Assembly (NCBI GenBank): GCA_002336845.1
Contig: DDEX01000045.1
Coordinates: 4,430 to 10,427, forward strand
From: Rhodobacteraceae bacterium UBA1943
Lineage (GTDB): Bacteria > Pseudomonadota > Alphaproteobacteria > Rhodobacterales > Rhodobacteraceae
DNA: 5,998 bases
Reading direction: 5' to 3'
The translations under genes were made by a program, and so were the position numbers. The notes under the pieces were generated by a model. It ran no database searches. It saw only the letters and a program-made list of their open reading frames with translations, and was not told where the DNA came from. This document shows, piece by piece, positions 1 through 5,168 of the stretch (within the stretch, counting starts at the first letter, position 1; the number at the start of each line of letters is the position of its first letter).

Positions 1-395
1 TGGTTCATCGTCTTCATCGCCTCGATGATCAGCACGGTCTGGCCCTCGGTCACGGTGGCGCCCACGGTGACAAAGGGGGCAGCGCCCGGCTCGGCCGCCA
101 GATAGCAGGTGCCGACCATGGGAGAGGTGACGGCGCCCGGATGCTGGGCGGGGTCTTCCGGGGAGGCAGGCGCTGCGGCAGGGGCCGCTGCGGCTGCAAC
201 GGGGGCGGGGGCATAGCTGACGGGCGCCGGGGCCGCCACGGTCACCACATTGGCCTGCTTGACGACACGCACCTCCAGGCTGTCGTCTTCGGCGTATTCA
301 CGCTTCACGCTCAGCTCGGTCAGGTCGTTCTTGTTCAACAGTTCCGCCAGTGCGGAAATGAAGGCCACATCCGCGTCCGAAGTGTTTTTGCTCAT
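1..395 (-). CDS. accB: Biotin carboxyl carrier protein of acetyl-CoA carboxylase (AccB), N-terminal part, cut by window edge
   Basis: AccB carries the biotin that biotin carboxylase (AccC) loads with CO2 and carboxyltransferase uses to make malonyl-CoA, the first committed step of fatty acid synthesis in the cytoplasm. The 131 visible codons read as an N-terminal helical region (1-50, including SALAELLNKNDLTELSV), a flexible Ala/Pro linker (about 54-79) and most of the biotinyl domain (88 onward). The domain contains SPMVGT (91-96), a thumb-like insertion AAEPGAAPF (100-108) and the biotinylation site EAMKTMN, with Lys128 as the expected biotinylated residue. The ATG at 393-395 is preceded by AGAGGA on the minus strand. 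The gene runs off the left edge two bases into codon 132, so about 20-30 residues should be missing. It is divergent from preT; accC normally follows accB and would lie outside the window. Cys97 is where many homologues have Val or Phe. Identification is secure from motif plus domain order. Confidence 0.96.
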   Translation of the reverse strand, partial: MSKNTSDADVAFISALAELLNKNDLTELSVKREYAEDDSLEVRVVKQANVVTVAAPAPVSYAPAPVAAAAAPAAAPASPEDPAQHPGAVTSPMVGTCYLAAEPGAAPFVTVGATVTEGQTVLIIEAMKTMN

Positions 396-399
396 GCCG

Positions 400-405
400 T
401 CCTCT
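400..405 (-). promoter_or_regulatory. Ribosome binding site of accB
   Basis: The minus strand reads AGAGGA four bases upstream of the accB ATG (395). It supports that start over any internal Met. Confidence 0.7.
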
Positions 406-512
406 AATGGCGTCATTTGTCGGGGCTGTCGCTGTCCCGCGCCCCGTTGGATTGCACACATATACGGCAGCGCCAACGCGGAAAAAAGCCCATAAGCGGT
501 TTTGCATGCCCC

Positions 513-539
513 AACGGCAGATTTTGAAAATTTACCGTT
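513..539. promoter_or_regulatory. 27-bp interrupted palindrome, candidate operator
   Basis: The arms AACGG (513-517) and CCGTT (535-539) are placed exactly symmetrically around an inner palindrome ATTTT-G-AAAAT (521-531) centred on G526. Of the three connecting positions, A519 pairs with T533 while 518/534 and 520/532 do not. Eleven of 13 half-site positions are therefore complementary. It sits 71 bp upstream of preT and 117 bp upstream of accB, at the A/T-rich core of the divergent region. Such symmetry suggests a dimeric regulator site. I do not recognise the regulator: it does not match the E. coli RutR consensus (TTGACC-type arms). Confidence 0.5.
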
Positions 540-601
540 TGATAAAAAAATGAAGCCATGCCACGCTGACCTCAATCAGAAGCAAGCCAAACGCTCGCCA
601 C

Positions 602-606
602 GGAGG
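602..606 (+). promoter_or_regulatory. Ribosome binding site deciding the preT start
   Basis: GGAGG is followed by two in-frame ATG codons at 608 and 611. The first leaves one base between the site and the ATG, too close for normal initiation. The second leaves four bases, so 611 is preferred. Confidence 0.75.
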
Positions 607-610
607 TATG

Positions 611-1945
611 ATGACCAACAGCCCGCTGACCCCCGGCGTGGTGGCGGGGCGCCTGTCGCCCCAGGCCATTGCCGCGAATTTCCACGATCACGAACCGCCT
701 TTGGACCGGCATGAGGCGCATGTGGCGGCTGACCGCTGCTATTTCTGCCATGATGCGCCCTGCATGACGGCTTGCCCGACCAGCATCGACATTCCGCTGT
801 TCATCCGCCAGATCGCCACCGGCACGCCCGAGGCGGCTGCAAAGACGATCTTCAGCCAGAACATCCTTGGTGGCATGTGCGCCCGCGTCTGCCCCACCGA
901 AACCCTGTGCGAAGAGGCCTGCGTGCGCGAAACCGCCGAGGGCAAGCCGGTCGAGATTGGCCGCTTGCAGCGGTTTGCCACCGATACGCTGATGGCCAAA
1001 GGCGTGCATCCGTTCTCCCGCGCCAAGGCGACGGGGAAGAAGGTCGCCGTGGTCGGGGCGGGGCCTGCGGGCCTGTCGGCGGCGCACCGGCTGGCCATGA
1101 AGGGCCATGACGTGGTGGTGTTTGATGCCCGCCCCAAGGCCGGGGGGCTGAATGAATTTGGCCTTGCCGCCTACAAGACGACCAATGGTTTCGCGCAGAA
1201 GGAAGTCGATTGGCTGTTGAAGATCGGCGGTATCCGTATCGAGCCGGGCAAGGCGCTTGGCCGCGATCTGTCGCTGGCCGATCTGCAAAAACAGTACGAT
1301 GCGGTGTTCCTGTCTATCGGTCTGGCCGGGGTCAATGCGCTCCGCGCGCCGGGCGAGGACAAGGCGAATGTGCGCCCCGCCGTTGATTTCATTTCCGAAT
1401 TGCGCCAGTCCGGCAATCTTTCCTCCCTGCCGGTCGGGCGTGATGTGGTGGTTATCGGCGGCGGCATGACCGCCGTCGATGCCGCCGTGCAGTCCAAGCT
1501 GCTGGGGGCCGAGAATGTCACCATCGTTTACCGCCGTGGGCAGGAAAAGATGGCAGCCTCGGGTTATGAGCAGGAACATGCGACCAGCGCGGGGGTGAAG
1601 ATCGTGACCAATGCCGCCCCGGTGGCCGTGCATGGCAATGGCGCGGTTCAAGAGATCGAATTCGCCTATACCGAAGACACGCCACAAGGGTTGAAACAGA
1701 CCGGCGAAACCTTCCGCCTGCGGGCCGATACCGTGCTGAAGGCCATCGGCCAGACCCTGACCGGCGCGCCCGAGGGGCTGGCGGTCGAGGGCGGCAAGAT
1801 CAAGGTCGATGCCACGGGCCGCACCAGCCTTGCCGGTGTCTGGGCCGGGGGCGATTGCGCGACGGGGGGCGAAGACCTGACCGTCACCGCCGTTGCCGAA
1901 GGCCGCGACGCGGCGGAAGACATTCATGCAAGCCTGATGGCGTAA
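611..1945 (+). CDS. preT: Dihydropyrimidine dehydrogenase, NAD(P)H/FAD/Fe-S subunit PreT
   Basis: This is the electron-input subunit of bacterial dihydropyrimidine dehydrogenase, which reduces uracil and thymine to their 5,6-dihydro forms; in E. coli the PreT-PreA pair uses NADH. The 444 residues match the N-terminal half of the fused animal enzyme and the glutamate synthase beta-subunit family. Residues 43-55 hold Cys43, 46, 51, 55; residues 90-104 hold Cys90, 94, 100, 104. Together these build two [4Fe-4S] clusters, with Gln120 spaced like the unusual Gln ligand (Gln156) of pig DPD. Then come an FAD-binding VGAGPAG (148-154), an NAD(P)-binding IGGGMTA (282-288) followed by YRR (307-309), and a C-terminal FAD-contact motif AGGD (412-415). 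There is no signal peptide or membrane segment, so it is cytoplasmic. The start at 611 is chosen from GGAGG spacing; 608 would add one Met. The stop is ten bases before the preA ATG, so the two are surely co-transcribed and co-translated. NADH versus NADPH preference cannot be read from the sequence. Confidence 0.94.
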   Translation: MTNSPLTPGVVAGRLSPQAIAANFHDHEPPLDRHEAHVAADRCYFCHDAPCMTACPTSIDIPLFIRQIATGTPEAAAKTIFSQNILGGMCARVCPTETLCEEACVRETAEGKPVEIGRLQRFATDTLMAKGVHPFSRAKATGKKVAVVGAGPAGLSAAHRLAMKGHDVVVFDARPKAGGLNEFGLAAYKTTNGFAQKEVDWLLKIGGIRIEPGKALGRDLSLADLQKQYDAVFLSIGLAGVNALRAPGEDKANVRPAVDFISELRQSGNLSSLPVGRDVVVIGGGMTAVDAAVQSKLLGAENVTIVYRRGQEKMAASGYEQEHATSAGVKIVTNAAPVAVHGNGAVQEIEFAYTEDTPQGLKQTGETFRLRADTVLKAIGQTLTGAPEGLAVEGGKIKVDATGRTSLAGVWAGGDCATGGEDLTVTAVAEGRDAAEDIHASLMA

Positions 1946-1955
1946 GGGGGCAGCA

Positions 1956-3254
1956 ATGGCAAACCTGACATCGAACTTCATCGGCATCAAATCCCCCAAC
2001 CCCTTCTGGCTGGCCAGCGCGCCACCGACCGACAAGAAATACAACGTCGAGCGCGCGTATGAGGCAGGCTGGGGCGGGGTCGTGTGGAAAACCCTTGGGT
2101 CCGAGGGGCCGCCTGTCGTCAACGTATCCGGCCCGCGCTATGGCGCGATCTGGGGGGCCGACCGCCGCCTGCTGGGCCTGAACAACATCGAACTGATCAC
2201 CGACCGCCCGCTGGAGGTGAACCTGACCGAGATCAAGGAGGTCAAGCGCAAGTGGCGCGACCGGGCGCTGATCATCAGCCTGATGGTGCCCTGCGATGAG
2301 GACAGCTGGAAAGACATCCTGCACCGCATCGAGGATACCGAGGCCGACGGGGTGGAACTGAACTTCGGCTGCCCGCATGGCATGGCCGAGCGCGGCATGG
2401 GCAGCGCCGTGGGTCAGGTGCCGGAATATATCGAAATGGTGACGCGCTGGGTGAAAAAGCACAGCCGGATGCCCTGCATCGTCAAGCTGACGCCCAACAT
2501 CACCGATGTCAGGAAACCGGCCGAGGCGGCGAAACGCGGCGGGGCTGATGCGGTGTCGCTGATCAACACGATCAACTCGATCACCTCGGTCAATCTCGAT
2601 GCCTTCTCGCCCGAACCGATGATCGACGGCAAGGGCACGCATGGCGGCTATTGCGGCCCGGCGGTGAAGCCCATCGCGATGAACATGGTGGCCGAGATTG
2701 CCCGCAACCCCGAAACCCGGGGCCTGCCGATTTCCGGCATCGGCGGCATCACCACCTGGCGCGACGCGGCAGAGTTCATGGCGCTGGGGGCGGGGAATGT
2801 GCAGGTCTGCACCGCCGCCATGACCTATGGCTTCAAGGTCGTGCAAGAGATGATCTCGGGCCTGTCGGAATACCTCGACGACAAGGGCATGGCGCTGGAC
2901 GATCTGGTGGGCAAGGCCACGCCGAACGTGACCGACTGGCAGTTCCTGAACCTGAACTATGTCACCAAGGCGCAGATTTCGCAGGACGATTGCATCAAAT
3001 GCGGTCGCTGCTATGCCGCCTGCGAGGATACCAGCCATCAGGCCATCGCCATGAGCGCGGACCGCACCTTTACCGTCAAGGATGAGGAATGCGTGGCCTG
3101 CAACCTGTGCGTCAACGTCTGTCCGGTGGAAAACTGCATCACCATGGTCGAAAAGCCCAAAGGCTGGCTGGACCCGCGCACCGACCGCAAGGTTGGCGAC
3201 TATGCCAACTGGACGACGCATCCCAACAATCCCAGCGTGCAGGCGGCAGAGTAA
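1956..3254 (+). CDS. preA: Dihydropyrimidine dehydrogenase, catalytic FMN/Fe-S subunit PreA
   Basis: PreA is the pyrimidine-reducing subunit: an FMN-binding dihydroorotate-dehydrogenase-like barrel (about 1-310) followed by a two-cluster ferredoxin domain (about 338-400). Residues equivalent to mammalian DPD active-site positions are visible: Lys45 in VVWKTLG, Asn77 in GLNNIEL, the loop NFGCPHG (136-142) with Asn136 and the catalytic acid Cys139 (pig Cys671), Lys177 in KLTPN, and Asn204-Thr205 in INTINS. The phosphate-binding segment is SGIGGI (260-265). The ferredoxin motifs are Cys346-x2-Cys-x2-Cys-x3-Cys356 and Cys379-x2-Cys-x2-Cys-x3-Cys389, enough for two [4Fe-4S] clusters that relay electrons from PreT. 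Length (432 aa) is normal for the family. A G-rich ribosome binding site (1946-1950) directly follows the preT stop, five bases before this ATG. In animals the same two modules are fused in one chain in this order. The C-terminal tail (about 403-432) continues past the ferredoxin domain without a recognised fold. Confidence 0.96.
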   Translation: MANLTSNFIGIKSPNPFWLASAPPTDKKYNVERAYEAGWGGVVWKTLGSEGPPVVNVSGPRYGAIWGADRRLLGLNNIELITDRPLEVNLTEIKEVKRKWRDRALIISLMVPCDEDSWKDILHRIEDTEADGVELNFGCPHGMAERGMGSAVGQVPEYIEMVTRWVKKHSRMPCIVKLTPNITDVRKPAEAAKRGGADAVSLINTINSITSVNLDAFSPEPMIDGKGTHGGYCGPAVKPIAMNMVAEIARNPETRGLPISGIGGITTWRDAAEFMALGAGNVQVCTAAMTYGFKVVQEMISGLSEYLDDKGMALDDLVGKATPNVTDWQFLNLNYVTKAQISQDDCIKCGRCYAACEDTSHQAIAMSADRTFTVKDEECVACNLCVNVCPVENCITMVEKPKGWLDPRTDRKVGDYANWTTHPNNPSVQAAE

Positions 3255-3290
3255 GCCGCGGCCATCTGCCGTAACGTAAGGACTGACAGA

Positions 3291-3317
3291 GGGGGTGGCC
3301 ATGTGCCATCCCCTTTT
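3291..3317 (+). terminator. Rho-independent terminator after preT-preA
   Basis: GGGGGTGGC (3291-3299) pairs with GCCATCCCC (3305-3313) as a 9-bp stem with one G-U pair and a five-base loop (CATGT), followed directly by TTTT (3314-3317). It lies 37 bases after the preA stop. The opposite strand has no T-run at the matching place, so it acts on plus-strand transcription only. It separates the DPD operon from the ligase gene. Confidence 0.85.
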
Positions 3318-3347
3318 GCCATGGGCGGTTCAGAGGCGCCGTCGGAC

Positions 3348-3355
3348 AGGGAGGG
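3348..3355 (+). promoter_or_regulatory. Ribosome binding site deciding the ligase start
   Basis: AGGGAGGG ends four bases before the ATG at 3360. The earlier in-frame candidates, GTG 3303 (inside the terminator loop and right arm) and ATG 3321, lack such a site, so 3360 is the start. Confidence 0.8.
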
Positions 3356-3359
3356 TCAG

Positions 3360-4919
3360 ATGAACATTTTTCACAGCACGTTGCCGGCGATCCGCTTGCG
3401 CGATCAAGGCATTACCGACCGCCTGTTCGAGGGCATGGGCGATGCGCCGGACCGCGTGGTGCTGATCGACGGCCCGACCGGGGCGGAGCTGACCGTAGGC
3501 GGGATGAAAGACCGTATCCGCCGTCTGGCGGGGGGCTTGCAGGCACGCGGCATCGGGCCGGGCGATGTGGTGGCGATCCTTGCGCCCAACTGCCCCGACT
3601 TTGCCGTGGCCTTTCATGCCATCGCCTATGCCGGGGCGACGGTGACCACGCTGAACCCCAGCTATACCGCGCATGAGGTGCAGCATCAGTTGGCCGACAG
3701 CGGCGCGCGTCTGGTTCTGGCCCATGCCGCCTTGCTGCCGGTGGTTTCCGCTGCCCTGCACGATACAGGCGTGACAGAGGTGATCACCTTCTCACCGGCG
3801 GAAGGTCATGCCAGCCTTGACGACCTGCTGGCCGATCCGCTGGCCGCACAGGTTCCGGTTGATTTTGCCGCGCATCCGGTCGCCTTGCCCTATTCCTCGG
3901 GCACCACCGGCCTGCCCAAGGGGGTGCGGTTGTCGCATCGCAATCTGGTCTCGAACGTCGATCAGGTGCATGTCGCGCTGAACATCCGCCCTGGCGACAT
4001 GTCGGTGGCCTTCCTGCCGTTCTTTCACATCTATGGCATGAACACGCTGATGAATGCCTTTCTGGCGCGCGGGGCGGGGCTGGTCTGTATGCCGCGCTTT
4101 GACCTTGAGGCGTTTCTGGGCCATGTCGCGCGCCACCGCTCTCGTCTGGTCCTGATCGCGCCGCCGGTGGCGCTGGCGCTTGCGAAATCGCCGCTGGTCG
4201 ATCAGCACGATGTCTCCTCGATCGAACTGCTGATGTCCGGGGCGGCCCCCCTTGGCGGCGATGTTGCGGCTGCGGTTGGTGCGCGGCTGGGTTGCCAGAT
4301 GATTCAGGGTTACGGCATGACCGAGATGAGCCCGGTCAGCCATATCGTCCCGGAATCTGACCCGCGGCCCGGCCGGGTGGGCCTGACCGTGCCCAACACC
4401 GAATGCCGACTGGTCGATCCGGTCACCGGGCAGGATGCCGGGCCGGGAGGCGAGGGCGAGTTGTGGGTGCGCGGCCCGCAGGTCATGCTGGGTTATCACA
4501 ACGCGCCCCAGGCGACCGCCAGCACCCTGACGCCCGATGGCTGGCTGATGACCGGCGATCTGGCCGCTTTTGACGACGATGGCCAATTGTCGATCCGCGA
4601 CCGGCTGAAAGAACTGATCAAGGTCTCGGGCTTTCAGGTCGCCCCGGCCGAGGTGGAGGCCGACCTTCTTGCACACCCCGACATCGGCGATGCCGCCGTG
4701 ATCGGCGTGCCCGATGATCAGGCGGGCGAGCGCCCTGTCGCTTTCCTTGTGCCCCGTGCGGGCCATACCCTGCATGTCGATGATCTTGGTCCCTTTCTGG
4801 CCGAGCAACTGGCCAGCTACAAACGCCCGCGCGAGATACGGGTGGTCGAGGCGATTCCGAAATCAGCCTCGGGCAAGATCCTGCGGCGGGTGCTGAAGGC
4901 GCAGTATCTGGGGGGCTGA
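3360..4919 (+). CDS. 4-coumarate-CoA-ligase-like acyl/aryl-CoA synthetase (AMP-forming)
   Basis: An enzyme of the ANL superfamily that activates a carboxylic acid with ATP to an acyl-adenylate and then transfers it to CoA. The 519 residues carry the phosphate-binding loop PYSSGTTGLPKGV (177-189), QGYGMTE (316-322), GELWVRG (366-372), TGD (398-400), the hinge and C-domain segment DRLKELIKVSGFQVAPAEVE (414-433), and PKSASGKILRR with the adenylation lysine Lys506. The N-terminal IFHSTLPAI (3-11) resembles the opening of plant 4CL proteins (IFRSKLPDI), which independently supports the start at 3360; an upstream GTG at 3303 would add 19 residues encoded by terminator DNA. No signal peptide or membrane helix is apparent. 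The closest recognisable group is 4-coumarate-CoA ligase-like, but the acid (hydroxycinnamate, other aryl or medium-chain fatty acid) cannot be deduced. It follows a terminator, so it probably has its own promoter or depends on read-through; I see no clear promoter in 3318-3359. No hydroxycinnamate pathway partner gene is in the window. Confidence 0.9.
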   Translation: MNIFHSTLPAIRLRDQGITDRLFEGMGDAPDRVVLIDGPTGAELTVGGMKDRIRRLAGGLQARGIGPGDVVAILAPNCPDFAVAFHAIAYAGATVTTLNPSYTAHEVQHQLADSGARLVLAHAALLPVVSAALHDTGVTEVITFSPAEGHASLDDLLADPLAAQVPVDFAAHPVALPYSSGTTGLPKGVRLSHRNLVSNVDQVHVALNIRPGDMSVAFLPFFHIYGMNTLMNAFLARGAGLVCMPRFDLEAFLGHVARHRSRLVLIAPPVALALAKSPLVDQHDVSSIELLMSGAAPLGGDVAAAVGARLGCQMIQGYGMTEMSPVSHIVPESDPRPGRVGLTVPNTECRLVDPVTGQDAGPGGEGELWVRGPQVMLGYHNAPQATASTLTPDGWLMTGDLAAFDDDGQLSIRDRLKELIKVSGFQVAPAEVEADLLAHPDIGDAAVIGVPDDQAGERPVAFLVPRAGHTLHVDDLGPFLAEQLASYKRPREIRVVEAIPKSASGKILRRVLKAQYLGG

Positions 4920-4934
4920 ATCTGGGCGGCTGAA
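4907..4934 (+). repeat. 14-bp tandem duplication spanning the ligase stop codon
   Basis: TCTGGGGGGCTGAA (4907-4920) is followed immediately by TCTGGGCGGCTGAA (4921-4934), 13 of 14 bases identical. The first unit contains the last codons and TGA stop of the ligase. The second carries the same TGA, but shifted out of the ligase frame because 14 is not a multiple of three. Confidence 0.7.
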
Positions 4935-4991
4935 CCTTTGCGCCCAAGTTGCATCGCTTAACTATGAAAAGCTCTGGCACGAAGGGGCGCT

Positions 4992-5016
4992 TCCCCTCCC
5001 CCTTGTGGGGAGGGGA
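4992..5016. repeat. GC-rich perfect inverted repeat (hairpin) in the ligase-LLM gap
   Basis: TCCCCTCCCC (4992-5001) and GGGGAGGGGA (5007-5016) form a 10-bp perfect stem around a five-base loop CTTGT. Neither strand has a T-run after the stem, so it is not a standard intrinsic terminator. It resembles GC-rich palindromic elements common between genes in many proteobacteria. It may slow or end transcription after the ligase, or be a copy of a dispersed repeat; the window holds only this one copy. Confidence 0.65.
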
Positions 5017-5029
5017 GAGGGGTGGGGGG
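5007..5029 (+). other. Four-tract G-quadruplex motif overlapping the hairpin
   Basis: The plus strand has four runs of at least four G: 5007-5010, 5012-5015, 5019-5022 and 5024-5029, with loops A, AGA and T. This meets the strict intramolecular G-quadruplex pattern with very short loops. The first two runs are also the right arm of the 4992-5016 hairpin, so the two structures are mutually exclusive. Folding is inferred, not shown. Confidence 0.6.
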
Positions 5030-5120
5030 CTGCACCCTTGGCCGCCCGTCACGCCCTGTTTTGCCACCCAGGGGACACCTTTGTCCGGCGGCTAAGCCTG
5101 ATCCGATTCCGCCTGAAACC

Positions 5121-5151
5121 GGGGGGCTGACCCTTGCGGGCGGGGGGCGGG
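5121..5151 (+). other. Second G-tract cluster (possible G-quadruplex) just upstream of the LLM gene
   Basis: G-runs at 5121-5126, 5138-5140, 5142-5147 and 5149-5151 are separated by loops of 11, 1 and 1 bases. The long first loop makes this weaker than the 5007-5029 motif. It ends 17 bases before the LLM start codon, where it could affect promoter opening or, if transcribed, the leader. Confidence 0.4.
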
Positions 5152-5168
5152 CTGCCTAGCTTGACCGG

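Larger units (their letters stand above)
396..610. promoter_or_regulatory. Divergent control region between accB and preT
   Basis: This is the only stretch where both neighbouring genes must start transcription outward. The part next to accB is GC-rich. The centre (about 481-552) turns markedly A/T-rich, with GAAAAAAG near 481, ATTTTGAAAAT at 521-531 and a run of seven A at 544-550, unlike the rest of the window. A possible accB -10 element is TATATG on the minus strand (459-464), but no good -35 lies 16-18 bases upstream of it. For preT I could not find a convincing -35/-10 pair at standard spacing; TTGAAA (524-529) and GATAAA (541-546) are only 11 bases apart. The region also contains the palindrome listed separately. 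No small gene with a ribosome binding site is visible. Confidence 0.6.
4924..5139 (+). repeat. Three diverged copies of a GGGGGGCTG-ACCCTTG motif
   Basis: Related 19-base segments begin at 4924 (GGGCGGCTGAACCTTTGCG), 5024 (GGGGGGCTGCACCCTTGGC) and 5121 (GGGGGGCTGACCCTTGCGG), at intervals of 100 and 97 bases. The DNA between copies does not look related. The motif core also matches the end of the ligase gene (from 4910). Apart from these copies, the hairpin and the G-tracts, I see no gene in the 249-base gap. Confidence 0.4.

Noticed and set aside
141..507. Short plus- and minus-strand frames over the accB start and upstream gap
   Set aside because: Those over accB are low-complexity out-of-frame readings of the Ala/Pro linker; the others have no ribosome binding site and no conserved sequence.
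513..607. RutR-like or FNR-like binding site upstream of preT
   Set aside because: No TTGACC/GGTCAA-type pair and no TTGAT-N4-ATCAA match. TTGAT at 539-543 has no second half at the right distance.
572..2122. Long open frame (516 codons) on the minus strand antisense to preT
   Set aside because: It lies opposite a gene with complete family motifs; long antisense frames are expected in GC-rich codon-biased DNA. Its translation is rich in Arg, Gly and His, with no recognisable domain.
2361..2411. Suspected loss of the catalytic cysteine in PreA (Val152 in GSAVGQ opposite a Cys in GLACGQ of mammalian DPD)
   Set aside because: The catalytic Cys of mammalian DPD is the one in NLSCPHG, which is conserved here as Cys139 in NFGCPHG.
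1884..3302. Long open frame (472 codons) on the minus strand antisense to preA
   Set aside because: Same shadow effect: it overlaps preA fully, has no ribosome binding site or family motif, and conflicts with the terminator and operon direction.
3792..4808. Minus-strand open frame inside the ligase gene
   Set aside because: Shadow of the ligase coding strand; the composition is Arg/His/Gln-rich with no domain.
4939..4968. Promoter TTGCGC / TATGAA in the ligase-LLM gap
   Set aside because: The -35 matches only the first three consensus bases, and no gene or clear RNA starts just downstream.
4992..5016. Intrinsic terminator for the ligase
   Set aside because: The hairpin is strong but is followed by G-runs rather than T-runs on the plus strand, and there is no T-run on the minus strand.
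5073..5086. Small inverted repeat GGACA/TGTCC with four-base loop
   Set aside because: A five-base stem is expected by chance and has no T-run or other context.
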